A stretch of 64,000 nt of DNA from Marsupella aquatica (GCA_973895155.1 OZ316896.1:3596001-3660000), one strand, 5' to 3'. Positions 44,338 to 56,815 are shown, counted from the stretch's first letter. Numbers and translations: made by a program. Notes: a model not told the origin generated them from the letters alone.

Positions 44338-45165
44338 ACTTGCTTGAACGACCGGGCATCAATTGGACGGTTTAGCCAAAGTTCAACTTCACAGTGAGAC
44401 AAAACAGTTGCAAATGGTTCTTGGCTGGTGGTCGTAGCAGCGATCTTGACTAAGGAACGCTGGACGATCTAGTATAGTGCCGACAACTGCTTGCTTTTCT
44501 TGCAAGACAGGTCGATAAGTTGGCAAGGTTAGAGGAGCGGCTTCTAACAATATCTTACCAGATTTTAGCATGTCTGGAATATATCCTTGCAACAATTCGA
44601 GATACTTGCTTGGAAAGAACAGGCACTAATTTGACTTCAACTTCACAGTGGGATAAAGCGGCTGCAAGTGGTTCCCCGAGTGGTTCTTGGCTTCTGATCT
44701 TAGGAGCAATCTCGACTATGGACCGCTGGACGAGAGCAGGGTCTGAAGATATCTTACAGGATTGAGCACACGTCAGTTTTGACCAATCATGCAGAACTTA
44801 CAATCCTTGCAATTAGAGATATTCGCTTGGAAAGGACGGGCATGAATTTGGATGGTTTAAGCAGGCCTCAACTTCACAATGATTGATAAAACGGCCACGA
44901 GCGGTTCGTGGCTTCTGGCCTTAGGAGCAATCTCGACTATGGAACGCTGGACGAGAGCAGGGTCTGAAGATATCTTAAAGGATTTAAGCACACCTCAATT
45001 TTGACCAATCATGCAGAACTTACTATCCTTGCAATTAGAGGTGTTTGCTTGGAAAGAACGGGCATGAATTTGGATGGTTTAAGCAGACTTCAACCTCAGT
45101 GGGATAAAACGGCTACAACCGGTTCTTGGCTTCTGGTCGTAGCAGCGATCTTGACTCTGGAACGA
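44338..45165. repeat. ~200-265-bp tandem block, four copies (third GLP block)
   Basis: Four imperfect units start near 44,338, 44,605, 44,820 and 45,047, each with a GCTTGGAAAGAAC-like start, TTCACAGTG, GGTTCTTGGCTTCTG and GAACGCTGGACGAG motifs. The family lies downstream of each type II GLP. It is followed by AAGGTGCATGCTGTCGTCTA (45,386) and GAGAATTAAGTTCCCGAGA (45,532), as in units A and B, all in plus orientation, although the neighbouring GLP is on the minus strand. Confidence 0.82.
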
Positions 45166-46431
45166 TAAGCGAGAGTAGAAAGGTAGGTGCCGACAACTAT
45201 TTGCTTTAGTGGCAAACAAGGTCAATTGGCAGGGCCCCAACTTCTGAGGATATCTGAAAGGATTCAAGCATGTATGGATAACTATCCGCCAACCATGCAT
45301 ACCTTAAGTTGGACAGAAGTATTCATGAATGGGACAGAATAAATTAACATAATTTAGTCATGTCGAGGACCCATCGTCTACAGGAAGGTGCATGCTGTCG
45401 TCTAAGACAGAAGGGGGATGCCTACTGTACGTTGTTTTATGAAGGTCTTCATCCAGCCGGGATTTTCGGTCAGGACACTCTCTTCGTCGGTTCACTCCTG
45501 TTCTTACAATGAATAACCATTTTCCTACCATGGAGAATTAAGTTCCCGAGATTGGAACCATCCCGTCATTTTGTCTCTAGTGATGGATGGATTGAGTGAT
45601 CCACTCCGATCCCCATTGCGTTGTTCTGAGGGACACATTGAATGGACTGAGCTGCATAAAAAAACGCAACTGTTTACAGTGTTTGGCATCGCGCCAAGAT
45701 CAGCGCTGCTCAATGCATGATTAGGCTACAGCCAGGATCTGGTCGGGGATCTGGTCTGTGTTTAGAATCGGGCACTGGGCCCAGAAACACATGTGGTTGA
45801 TGAGTCACATGATTATTTGTCGCCGGCTGAATTCCTAGATCTCGATAGCGTCTAGCGTAACTACTAAGATATCACCGGCAGGGAGACTAGACACAGCTGG
45901 AAAGAACAATTGAGATCAGCAGTTTCAATCGAAGATGAATAATTCACCAGAAAACGTGACTGTTCTCACAGGAGGTCATGGAAGCCTGAATGACTAGGTC
46001 TGTTCTTACATTCGCTCACAGGAATTCATGACATCAGATTAGTGACTTTGTTCTCATACCAGTTCAAAGGAAAATTCATGAAATTAGATCAATGACTTAC
46101 TTTGTTCTCACAGACAATTAAAGGAACTGGTCCACGGAAATAAGCGACAGCACTGGGTAACATCAGACCATAGAAATAAATCAATTGAAGATTGTCTGAT
46201 GACAGAGTTTTATTGATATGGGACACGGCGCTAATACCTTCAAATGTGAAGATCCTATCTGTAACGTGGGTAAAACAATGTAGAACGAATGAATGCATGT
46301 CATTACCCAAATGGGCAATGGGATGAACAATGTACAACAGCTTCCCGACAGGATGGCAAGGGTGATCGATCCAGAAGGTCAGGAACAGGGGACTCAAGTA
46401 CCCAAACTCCCTGAAAAAATTGGAAATTCAA

Positions 46432-47142
46432 TCAAGCTAGCGCATGGACAAGTTGCGATAGGACACCTCCCAAGCTCGCCACCTCCGACTCGGTCATGAA
46501 GAAGGACTTGGCCAGAAGCTGAGGATCAATACCAACCCCAAACAACGCCACGGGCATTAGCTGAATGCCAGGATTCTGACTGTTCAGCACGTTCAAGCTC
46601 ACTGCTCGAACGGTTCCCTTGTTGAGCTGGAAGTGCAGCAGACCTCTGGGAAAAATGAATGCCTCACCCTTCTTGACAATCTTGGCATACAGCTTGTTGG
46701 GGACTGCGGGGTTATCGCTATTTGTGACGAAGCCGGTGTAGATCTCTCCCTCCAGACAGAAGAGGATCTCGGTGGCCAAATTGTGGGTGTGCGGCATAAT
46801 GATTCCCCCAGGGTTGAGGTCCAGTCGAACCAGACCCAATCCCAATGTGTTCAGTGCAGGCCATTCTCGAACAAATCCGAACGTTGCAGTACCATTAGTG
46901 GGATTTCCCGTGAGATTCGCGTAGTTAGCCAATCCGGCGAATGCGAAGTCTTCCGTTGTGATGGACTCAGCTGCCTTGCATGCGTAGCCATTCACACTAG
47001 GCCCCCCCGCTTGCAGATCCGCCACACAGAAGTCTTGCAAAGGATCAGGGTCGGTCGCACTGACTCCAATGGCAATTGCCGCCATCGCTATGATGGTTAC
47101 AAATAGTCTGAAGTAGTGCCGGATTGAATTTGTAAATGCCAT
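46432..47142 (-). CDS. Germin-like protein, type II (third copy)
   Basis: Intron-less 236-residue GLP with ATG at 47,140-47,142 (MAFTNSIRHY). Signal peptide residues 1-29, Cys39/Cys55, cupin ligands His118, His120, Glu125 and His170, glycosylation sites NLT and NGT. Compared with 8,314 and 55,815 it has Leu109 for Ile (RLDLN), Val106 for Ala, and FFMTESEV near the C-terminus, so it is the most diverged type II member. It is inverted relative to the flanking tandem block. Predicted secreted apoplastic Mn cupin. The ancestral promoter is recognisable at about 47,340-47,480, diverged, with a TTAAATAC TATA-like sequence near 47,486-47,493. Confidence 0.93.
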   Translation of the reverse strand: MAFTNSIRHYFRLFVTIIAMAAIAIGVSATDPDPLQDFCVADLQAGGPSVNGYACKAAESITTEDFAFAGLANYANLTGNPTNGTATFGFVREWPALNTLGLGLVRLDLNPGGIIMPHTHNLATEILFCLEGEIYTGFVTNSDNPAVPNKLYAKIVKKGEAFIFPRGLLHFQLNKGTVRAVSLNVLNSQNPGIQLMPVALFGVGIDPQLLAKSFFMTESEVASLGGVLSQLVHALA

Positions 47143-47499
47143 TGTCGAATATAGAACTGCAACCCGGAGACGGACGTTTCTAGCTTTTCAATCTAGAGAA
47201 AGTTGTAGCTTTGGGCTGCGAGAGATCAATGCACTCTACAATGGTACGAGGTAGATCAGCAATATGCGCTTGAGTTTAGTGAACTGCGAAGTGCTGACGA
47301 TGGCTGGAAAATCTATCACATACTCTGTTAGATTCTTCCTCAAGTGGAAGAGTTGAAAGAACCGAAAGCTCAAAAGCGAGACTCAAATAAACTTGAACTG
47401 CGATGACTGAGAGCGTGCCGCACTGTGAGGTGGAGCTGGTTCACTATGAGCAAGTGATAGTTTGACTTCAATGCATTGAAGCCCGGTATTTAACCTCTT

Positions 47500-49077
47500 G
47501 ATCGAACCCGGTAATGATGTGTTCCCTGGACGTTCGCAGCTGCTGTGAAGGAACTTTCACTAGTCACTACATTCGCCCTTCCAAGAGTCCCTTCCCCAAA
47601 TCGGACAAATTCCCCGCAGGACATGTCGACGTGATATAAGTTCAACCATGATCGTGGGTCCCGCTTAGACGTCGACCCAAAGTAAGGCAATCCCAACCAC
47701 AGCAGTGGACTGTGTTCAACGCGATCCCCCAGAGCAATGAAGCTGTAACGTAATGTCCTGGGTCAATCTACATCCGTGGGAGAAACTTTATAGGTCCCAA
47801 GTGTATATATCATTACACATCATACTAAAGAGAATCAAAATCTTGTGAAAGGGACATCCCTGATAAATATCCACTAAGCGCGAAGTGACGAAACCTGTCC
47901 ATCAGAACTCAGACTTATTGACAGTGTACTTTGACCATGTTTGATAGCTTGGACATGACTGTCCGTGAGATTCAGATGGCCCTCAGATACCTTCCGGGAT
48001 GCTGCACCGATGGCTACAAAGTACGCTGCTGGTACGAGGTAAGTTCACTCTACTTGTAGTGGAGCTGACTTGTGTTTCGGACGCGCTGAGCTTGTTTGTG
48101 AGTAAATTACTCTTTGTTAAGTCACGTTGACTTACCCTCCAAAATGTCAACAACCAAAGTCGGAATGATCTGATCACTGAGTTGTATGGCCTTTGAATAT
48201 ACTGTAGTTTCGACGCTATGGAGTGGCGGCTTTATCAGGTCGAATAAAGTAGTTTGGAGGCGATTATGCGTAGACATATTCCAGGCTGCAGATTCTCATA
48301 TTGATTACAATGTTGGTGGCTTGTATGGCGGAGTTAATCTAATTGGACGAGAACACGGGACAAAACAGGTTTGCGGTCAGATTTCAACGTTAATCTGTGC
48401 CTTCATTTTTTAAGAATAGTTTGAAGAATTCACCCATACACTGTGGCTTCGAAATTACAAACAAAGAAAGCAATTCTTGCACTTAAGGATGAAAAGTGCG
48501 AGCAATAATATTAGAGTAATTAATGTGGAAGTCTACCAAGCAGAATCCGATACTTTTGTACCAAAAACCCTTACAGGAACTTTTCGATTTTCATTGACGA
48601 ATCAGTAAACACTACTAATTTGTTGCACGTGAGATTGCAAGAAACCAAAGCTGCACCAGCTGATCGTGATAATTGTCAAAGGTATGGAAGCTTCAACGAG
48701 TGCTGTATCTAAGTGCTAATATTTGAACTCCATTCACAGACAAGACTTGAAATATTAATTAATAAGTGCACAGGATGTGGTCAGTGCACGATGGTGCAGA
48801 AATCTCAACTACTTTGTACCATAAACATGGAGTAAAATTGATCTAACTGGATTTGCATGATTAGGAAGCCAGACACCCAAGATAGCATAGCGCCTTTCAA
48901 TTGACGTTTTCATTGATTGCAAGGTGTTAGTGTCCCTCCCTTACAGGTTTCTGGGACCAAATGATTTTATACATTGATCTAACCTCTATTGTCAAGAAGT
49001 CTCACACAATATATCTACATTTGCACCACAAATGTTCGAATATATATAGAGCTGATAATTTCAAGTATCACAGATAA
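47500..49077. other. Intergenic with one candidate orphan exon
   Basis: No gene is firmly supported. On the plus strand ATG 47,937 opens 34 codons (MFDSLDMTVREIQMALRYLP...) ending at a good 5' splice-like GAG|GTAAGT at 48,038/48,039; no downstream partner exon is recognised. Confidence 0.35.
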
Positions 49078-49605
49078 ATGGTGCTCTACCACTGGTCTTG
49101 CCAATCAGAAAATTTTATGCTAGTTACAGATGACTGTTCGCGTTATTCTTGGGTGTTTTTTCCAAATTGGCAGGGCGTGCCATCAGGTGGAAGTCACGTA
49201 AGCAAGTTTTCATTGCTGCCAGTTCTACCGAAACCGAATACCACTGTTATTCTGTTGCTACTATATAAGGAGGCGGTCTGGGTTCTTGCGCTTCTTCAAC
49301 AATTGGCTGTGTTCTCTTCTGATGTTTCCTCTATGGTCATTTATGGGGAGAACAAGCTTGCAATGGCTTTGACTATCATTCCCGCTATCATTCCTGAACA
49401 CCACCTGAAAACAACGAACATTGAAATTCATTGGCGTTATGTTTGGGAGCTCGTCAAGAAAGGCATTGGTCTTTTAAAATACTTGCCCACTGACAATATG
49501 CCGGCAGATGAATTGATCAAGCCACGGGAAGAAATCACATTTGGTCATTTCATTCAACTACTCGGGCTTACGCTTTTCCCAGTTGACTTTGATCTTGTAG
49601 ACTAG
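49078..49605 (+). pseudogene. Chimeric copia integrase/RNase H open frame
   Basis: Continuous 175-codon frame from ATG to TAG. Residues about 11-28 (NFMLVTDDCSRYSWVFF) match the copia integrase core; residues about 62-165 match RNase H (YKEAVWVLALLQQL, then LVKKGIGLLKYLPTDNMPAD). The whole reverse transcriptase is missing between them. RNase H catalytic context is degraded (GENKLAMAL where D-N/S is usual). A TATATATA-like tract lies at about 49,040. Probably a decayed internally deleted copia, yet the frame remains open. The duplication shared with unit A begins inside it at 49,445. Confidence 0.7.
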
Positions 49606-50128
49606 ATGATTTTGATCGACGTCACGTTTTTAGACAGGACTTAAAACCGACACAAATGCCCTACCACAGAGCCTGTACTCGGAGAAGTCAAATTGGAAAG
49701 AAAATTTTAGAACCCTTGAAGCTCAAGCACCCTTGAAAGTCTCTTCAATTCGCCTGACAGAATCCCAGCTGATCGCACTCGATCAAGGTCGGAAACTCGA
49801 CCGGATCACATAATTGAGCTGGACGGATAAAACTGTGAAGCAAACATATTTCATTCATCTTTATTCATATATGTAGACGGCATATTGAAACACTTTATCA
49901 TAAAGTGATTCATGGACCATCCAAACTAAAATTTCAGGTCGCAGCGTAGATTGTGTATTAGTTGCTAGAAATTAGGCCTAGGGTACTGGTTGAATGAACA
50001 AATTAATAGAGAACTACATGTTTGTCTGCAAGAATGCCCAGTGTTCTCAGATCTAACGAAGACAATTACTGTAAAGACTCGGAATCCTGCCATCCTGCGT
50101 GTAGTATCGCTGGAGCATTTCATTTTTT

Positions 50129-50833
50129 TCAGGCGAATTGAGACAGGACGCTTTCCAAGCTTGCCACCTGAGCGGTATCGATAAAGAATGATTTGGCCAG
50201 AAGCTCGGGATCGATGCCAACCCCAAACAACGCCACCGGCATAAGCTGAAAGCCCGGATTCTGTCCATTCAGCACGTTAAAGCTGACTGCTGGTACACTG
50301 CCCTTGTTCAGCTGGAAGTGGAGGAGTCCCCGTGGGAAGATGAACGCCTCCCCCTTTTTGACGATCTTCGCGTACAGCTTGTTGGGGACTGCAGCGTTAT
50401 CGCTATTTGTGACGAAGCCGGTGTAGATCTCTCCCTCCAGACAGAAGAGGATCTCCGTCGCCAGATTATGAGTATGCGGCATGACGACGCCGCCAGGATT
50501 GATGTCCAGTCGAGCTATAGCCAAACCCAGAGTGTTCAGTGCGGGCCAGTCTTGAACAAAAGCGCGTGTGGCTGTGCCATTGAGCGGGTTGCCAGTGAAA
50601 TTCGGGGCTTTTGCTAGCCCTGCAAATGCGAAGTCTTCGGCGGTGGCGAGTGTTGGGTCCTGGCATGTGTAGCCGTTAGCTGTTGGCCCTGCAGCAGTCA
50701 GGTCCGCAATACAGAAGTCTTGGAGCGGATCCGGGTCAGCCGCTATCACTCCATTCGGAACATTGCCCAGGCCTACGATCGCCAGGCCCACGATCATCAG
50801 GAGAACATGGAGGTTTGGAACTGTCGATGCCAT
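50129..50833 (-). CDS. Germin-like protein, type I (unit B)
   Basis: Intron-less 234-residue GLP, ATG at 50,831-50,833 (MASTV). Signal peptide, Cys41/Cys57, His120, His122, Glu127 and His172 are all intact. Differs from the unit A protein by Asp for Glu (VQDWPAL), Val for Ile (GGVVMP), Phe for Leu (EILFCLEG), Ser for Thr (KGSVP) and Leu for Pro (FQLMP). The last two and the Phe agree with other paralogs or are conservative, so the protein is probably functional. Predicted secreted apoplastic Mn cupin. Confidence 0.93.
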   Translation of the reverse strand: MASTVPNLHVLLMIVGLAIVGLGNVPNGVIAADPDPLQDFCIADLTAAGPTANGYTCQDPTLATAEDFAFAGLAKAPNFTGNPLNGTATRAFVQDWPALNTLGLAIARLDINPGGVVMPHTHNLATEILFCLEGEIYTGFVTNSDNAAVPNKLYAKIVKKGEAFIFPRGLLHFQLNKGSVPAVSFNVLNGQNPGFQLMPVALFGVGIDPELLAKSFFIDTAQVASLESVLSQFA

Positions 50834-50997
50834 GTTGGACCTTGGATCTAACACAACTGACTGGAAACAACTCGACGTTGCGTTCGCTAATGTGATCGAA
50901 CAGACAGTAGCACAGAAGGGTGAAAAAATAACGTGATCGAACAGAAGCGCACAGAAGAGTGAATCGAACTTGATGATTAATGTTACTTCCGACTGCC

Positions 50998-51005
50998 TAT
51001 ATATA
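50998..51005 (-). promoter_or_regulatory. TATA box of type I GLP (unit B)
   Basis: TATATATA where unit A has TATAAATA; 165 bp upstream of the ATG rather than 134, because of a small insertion (near 50,925-50,955) containing GTGATCGAACAG twice. Confidence 0.5.
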
Positions 51006-54000
51006 CTCCCCAGATTTTCAATTGAAGCACACTGTGTTTCAGTCGATGGTCCACTCTGACTTCGCTTCCGGATGATCCCTGCAAACCAAATTGGTGTAGG
51101 CCTAAGTCACCAGATGGGACTCACCATGTATGGGACTGTCACTACTTCTCGCTTCAACTCCATACAACAACACTTGCGCATGAAGGTGCTCAAGGGAGGA
51201 GTGCAGTTAAACAAGTAAGTGCATCACCAGTGGTTTAGGGGCCAATGTACTCTAACCTCAAACTATGGCCCAACATGTGGAGGCCTACGAATTACAAAAG
51301 CCCTCATATTTAATTCGGTGTCTTAGAAATTAGAAAAGCCCTTCATATTGAATTCAATGTCCACTGGTTCATAGCTTCTTCCCTCCAAAATGATGTGTTG
51401 TCATGTCTAACTTAAAAGATCTTAATCATAGCCAAAAATTAAAAATTAAAAAATCTCAATCATAGCCATGATCTTATGACATGTGGTGGAACATTTTTCA
51501 TAGATGGGAATAGAAGTCAAAATAGAGGGGTCTCTCCTGGCTGCCATTTCTTATCTACCAAGTATAGAGGTCAAGGGTTGTGAAAATGGAAACTAGGTGC
51601 CATTTATTTAGGGATAGGGGGCCACTGGTGGGAAGCCATGAATCCCTCCAAATATCAACCCCCTATATGTTCGTTTTAGAGGTTATAATTAGATGCTCTG
51701 ACTAACAAGAGGCGAGTTTCGGGTCCAGTCTAAGTAGAGATAACAACATCCTGGCCATTCCAATAAGAGATTCCAATGGCCAGGATTGGACACTTTAAAT
51801 AGCAACAGGCCTACTGCATGTCGAACAGTAGACATAAAGAGTCACTATGATGGACCCTTTGTTTCTTTCAGGGGCATCAATGTGAGGTCAGAGTTTTGTG
51901 ACAATCATGTACTTGAACAAGCATCGAGTCACTTGGGGTTCAGAGTTAAAACGTTTACCTAGCCAGGGCAGCAAGCTCAGGGGTCTCATTATATGGATGT
52001 CTCCTCATCACCTGTGCTGTTTTTAGGTCTCCGATCCTCTAAAATGTAAGAAAAAAAATTATTTTTCAAACCCCTATAAAATTAGAATCTCAGTTGGAAT
52101 ATTCTTGGAATGTACAATGCCACCCCAGACTCTAATTGTAAACTTGAAACTAAGGAGAGAATTCAGGTATGGCATATTTGCATCTATAATATGCAATTAA
52201 TCCAACCAAAACTCAAACTGTCTTCTAATAAACTCAACAGGCTAGGTAAGACTGTTACATGAGTTCCGGAATGTTTGTCACATGCTTTCCAGGGTGTTTT
52301 ATGCCATTGTTGGACTGTGTGCAAGGGGGTGCCCACAGTGGCTATTGTCTTGGGGAAGTGGGGGCTATGTGCAATAAGCTGCTAGGGGATATTAATTGTG
52401 CAACTTGTGTTACTATAATCATAAAACAAATCAGCCCAATAGGCCCTTGTCTCAGTAGTAGCCTTGCTGCCATCTAGCTCTGGCTTCAACTCTTGCCATA
52501 GCTCTTGCATCAACTCTCGCCTCAACTCTCCGCAGCCAATTTAATCCTATTATTTATCCCTGTTTTCAACTTGCAGCCGTCTGCCTGATTCAACAACCAG
52601 AGCTACTATTTGGATCCTTTAACCTTGCACAATTTGAAAACCTGGGAACATAGTCCCAAACTCTAAAGGCCAAAATTCAATAAAGGGGGAAAACAAAGGA
52701 CAAATCCTTGACGACCTGCCAAAACGCCCCAAAAGCCCCCAAAAGAAGATTGTCAGACTTGGAAAGTACAATCTTAATGACAGTGGCACACTGGTCTGGA
52801 GTCAGCAGGGAAAGTCTACATGTAGGACTGCACAGACCGATTCGCACTCAGATCACTCCTTCCTCCTTATATATATTATATGACGTTGACCCCTCAACTT
52901 CTTCCTGGTTATATGTAACCATTAAAAATGCACCCACAATGCCTTTCACCACTCGATCCACAGGGTTCCTCGATTTTGGTCTCTTTTGATCAGTCGTACC
53001 TTCAGTAGTAGTACCTGGGGAGAAACAAGGGACTCTGCGAACTGACAGAGAAAGAACTGAGCCAATTTCCAATCATAACGAAGGACAACAGCTGAAGGCT
53101 GTCACCGCTTCAGATGACTAGCAGAGTCTCAACATTTGTCGGAGAGTTCTCTAGAGTCGGTAATACTGATTCAGTTCCGATATGAATCAGGTGCGATGAG
53201 CATCCGCAATGGGATTTTCGAACGTTCAGCTAGACTACGCATGGGAGGCTTCGGAATCTACGTCGAGTTTATGTTGTGATGGTCTCAACTGCTGATCTTG
53301 AAAACTCGACTGGTTGGTGCTTGCGATTTTAATACAAACAATTTCAATCTGACGCGAGATGTGACGATCCCTTCCTGCGGATGAGCCTCTTTGGACCCCG
53401 CTTTGGACCGTAAGTCTTTGCGTCGAACTCAAGTAAGTCACAGCCAGAGTCCTAGACCTGACCTCCTCAGTATTTTATCGGATCTGGCGCCGCAATCCAT
53501 CTTCTTTCTTAGTTGTGGAGTACGATCGTTGCAGTCAGACCCATGCCACAGATCGATTCCAACCACAAACCAGGTCCTAGTTATAGCCTTGATCACGATT
53601 TGAGCAGTGCAAATGGCAAATACTGTAAAAGGCTGTGTTCTTTCATGAACGATGCGCCTCCACGTACCTTTCACTCCACCCACCTCGATCAGTCGACTAT
53701 GGACACTGTACTTGTTTATCATTTCTTAAGTACTTGTTTACCGTCGACCACTTACCTCCTTGCCCCACCCCCTCCCCACCGCCCTCCCCCCCCCCCCCCC
53801 CTTCCCCTCGTCCCTAGAAAAATTCCATACTTCGGAACTGACCAATTTTTACTCTACCGACACTGTGTCCCCCACCCCAGATAGCTTGTCGTGGGGTGGT
53901 CATGCATTGTTAGAAATTCAAGTTGTTAAACAAGTAAAAGAAATGATTAACGAATCAATATCAAGCGCGTGAGGACCCAAATGCGCCGTGGGATCAGCAT

Positions 54001-54913
54001 TATTTGGAAGAAATTAGAATGGACTTGATATCCAGGCCAGCAAATCCAGTTAATTATTTGTAAGCCGTACGTTCTCCGGCCCGCAAACGAAATACTTGAA
54101 AGACATCCTAATGAGGTTAAGCTAACGTAGGTCAATCAAGAGAACAGGGACTTTCGCCGTGCCAACGACAAGCAGATCACTCTCTCCAGGTGTACCGATC
54201 ACTCAGTGGAAGACAACTCGAGTGCTTCAATCGTCACTACCTGGACGTGACCAGTGTTACGGACTATGCACAGGATGTGATGAGTGTGAGATACTACGGG
54301 AGGCTAAGACAGGTACTTGCAGCATAGACCCAATTTTCTAACTAGATCTGTTATATTGTGAATTAACACACTAAGATTTCATTATATTGTGAGTTAACAC
54401 ACTAAGATACTTGAAATGAATCACATAGTAGAAGGGACGAGTGATCTCATTATATTGTGAGGCTCACAGACTTACACCCGCGGCAGTTTACATAAATGGA
54501 AACAATCAACTATTACACTTAGGAAAAAGATGGCAGTGGATCAGACAGAAAAGATAGAGTACTCCCGAATTTACTAGCTCTGTGACAATTCCATACGTTG
54601 TAATAATTGGAAGCCGGTGAATCCTCCAAAATGTGAACTAACAAAGAGTTACTGTCAAACAATTCTAGCTCAACCCGTCGATGACACGAGTCAGCTAGCT
54701 TTAAAACACGCAGAGCTAACTTACTAAGTAGGAGCAGTTTGCTTTGTAGCCATAGGTGCAGAGCCCGAAAGGTACAAGTATCTCATTTACAGTGATGTCC
54801 TATGTAACGAACACGTCAACAGCGCCTCTCGAAAGGAGTTGGAAAGTTTTCGTGATTGACTCTGAAGTAGTGGAAATCGATCATGAGATATGTCCCCCTC
54901 AAACCTCATCACA
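51006..54913. other. Intergenic region between the two GLPs of unit B
   Basis: No gene supported; indels relative to unit A disrupt every open frame of note. Includes the poly-C at 53,786-53,801 and the deletion junction near 54,350. Confidence 0.6.
53786..53801. repeat. Poly-C tract (16 nt)
   Basis: Uninterrupted C run, longer than the corresponding CCCCCC in unit A near 5,306. Length may be uncertain. Confidence 0.75.
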
Positions 54914-55135
54914 CCCTCTGTGATCTATAAAGTAAAGTAGATTCTTACCAAGTTTCTCCCACCATGTAGATTGACCCAGGAAACTACTTCGCAAAGGCTG
55001 TGTCACAGCCTTCATTACATTAATTGCAGGATCGCTCTGTGATGTATAAAGCAAAATAGATTCCTATCAAGCTTCTCCCACCATGTAGGTTGACCCAGGA
55101 AACTACTTGGCAAAGGTTGAGAGGCTTCGTTACTT
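54914..55135. repeat. Two-copy ~118-bp tandem repeat upstream of type II GLP (unit B)
   Basis: Same repeat as 7,378-7,600, with substitutions. Confidence 0.75.
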
Positions 55136-55440
55136 TTCATGATCCAGTTAAAAGACCAGTGTCTCACCTGCTCTTGTTGGGGTTGCGTTACTTTGGCAGT
55201 TGGGCACGCAGCCTAGACCGGACCGACGTCCATTCCATCAATTGTTATCGCACCTGCTGTTAGAAATCGCACCACACTAGCCGTTCGATCATCTCGTAGA
55301 AATACCAATAATATAATACTGCCTACAATGTCGGATTAGGGGAAGGTGCGCTTGAGAGGCCAAGGGGGTGAACTTTCCTCCAATGCCCCTGCTAACTGCT
55401 CCGGGGACTCCTCTTTAATTACCGCGTAGGATGGAGAGAA

Positions 55441-55450
55441 TATATATAAG
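55441..55450 (+). promoter_or_regulatory. TATA tract of type II GLP (unit B)
   Basis: TATATATAAG, several TA steps shorter than in unit A, about 365 bp upstream of the ATG at 55,815. The duplicated CTCCGGGGAC motif just upstream in unit A (7,873 and 7,904) is single here. Confidence 0.5.
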
Positions 55451-55814
55451 AGCTTCACTTCGTTCAACTCAAACATCACTCGCTCATGATCATAGTGAAC
55501 CAGCTCCAGCTCACAGTTTAGCGTGCTCTCATTGTAGTTCGAGCTTATTTCCAGAAGCTCGCGCAATTTCTTCCACTTGAGAAACGGATACAACTTCCTT
55601 ACAGTTTTGTCAAAATCTGTCTAGCCATCTTCAAGTCTTTCCAGCTGAAAGGTCAGCTGTGCTATGCTGTGATATTGAGCGCACAGACATAATTGCTGAT
55701 CTACCTCCCATCATCGAAGCTAGCTTGTGTTGATCTCTCGCAGCCCAAAGCTTCAGTTGACCTGTCTGTAGGATTGAGCCTCCTTTGTCTGCAGTTGTAT
55801 AATCGACAATATTA

Positions 55815-56525
55815 ATGGCTTTTCCAATTTCAGCCAGGCACCACCTCAGACTCTTTGTGACAATTATAGCCATGGCGGCAATTGCCATTGGAGTCGGAGC
55901 TTCTGATCCTGATCCGCTGCAAGACTTCTGTGTGGCGGATCTGCAAGCGGGGGGACCCAATGTGAACGGCTACCCCTGCAAGGCGGCAGAGTCCATCACA
56001 ACTGAAGACTTCGCATTCGCAGGATTGGCTAACTACGCCAATCTCACTGGAAACCCCACCAACGGTAGTGCAACGTTCGGATTTGTTCGAGAATGGCCTG
56101 CACTTAACACATTGGGATTGGGTCTTGCTCGATTGGACATCAACCCTGGCGGAATCATCATGCCACATACTCACAATTTGGCCACCGAGATCCTCTACTG
56201 CCTGGAGGGGGAGATCTACACCGGCTTCGTCACCAATAGCGATAACCCTGCAGTCCCCAACAAGCTGTACGCCAAGATCGTCAAGAAGGGGGAAGCATTC
56301 ATTTTTCCGAGAGGTCTGCTGCATTTCCAGCTCAACAAGGGAACTGTTCGAGCAGTGAGCTTGAACGTACTGAACAGTCAGAATCCTGGAATTCAACTGA
56401 TGCCCGTGGCGTTATTTGGGGTTGGCATTGATCCTCAGCTTCTCGCCAAGTCCTTCTTTATCACAGAGTCGCAGGTGGCGAGCTTGGGAGGCGTCCTCTC
56501 GCGACTCGTCCATTCGCTAGCTTGA
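55815..56525 (+). CDS. Germin-like protein, type II (unit B)
   Basis: Intron-less 236-residue GLP, ATG at 55,815 (MAFPISARHH). Signal peptide 1-29, Cys39/Cys55, cupin ligands His118, His120, Glu125 and His170. Differs from the unit A copy only at Ser60, Tyr74 and His233; all three agree with the diverged third copy at 46,432, so unit B appears to keep the ancestral residues and unit A carries the changes. Predicted secreted apoplastic Mn cupin. Confidence 0.94.
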   Translation: MAFPISARHHLRLFVTIIAMAAIAIGVGASDPDPLQDFCVADLQAGGPNVNGYPCKAAESITTEDFAFAGLANYANLTGNPTNGSATFGFVREWPALNTLGLGLARLDINPGGIIMPHTHNLATEILYCLEGEIYTGFVTNSDNPAVPNKLYAKIVKKGEAFIFPRGLLHFQLNKGTVRAVSLNVLNSQNPGIQLMPVALFGVGIDPQLLAKSFFITESQVASLGGVLSRLVHSLA

Positions 56526-56809
56526 TGAAATTAAGGTCAATTTTATCAAGGAGTTTGGGTACTGACATTAGTCCCGTGTTTCCTGACCGAATCCTAGCCT
56601 AGCCTCACCTCCTGGTCGGCCTGCCTCGGGTACTAGTTGTTGTCCGGTGCTCACCCCATTACCAATTTTGGTAATACCATTCACTCATTTATTCCCCATT
56701 CTTTTACGAGAGATGACTCTGGACAGGATCTTCACATTTGAGGTAGAAGCGTAGTGTCCCATATCAATGGGTGTCTGCAATAATGTGAAGCGTAGGCTTT
56801 GATATGATC

Positions 56810-56815
56810 AATAAA
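56810..56815 (+). promoter_or_regulatory. Polyadenylation signal of type II GLP (unit B)
   Basis: AATAAA followed by ACTTTGGCATC, conserved with 9,305-9,310. Confidence 0.45.
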
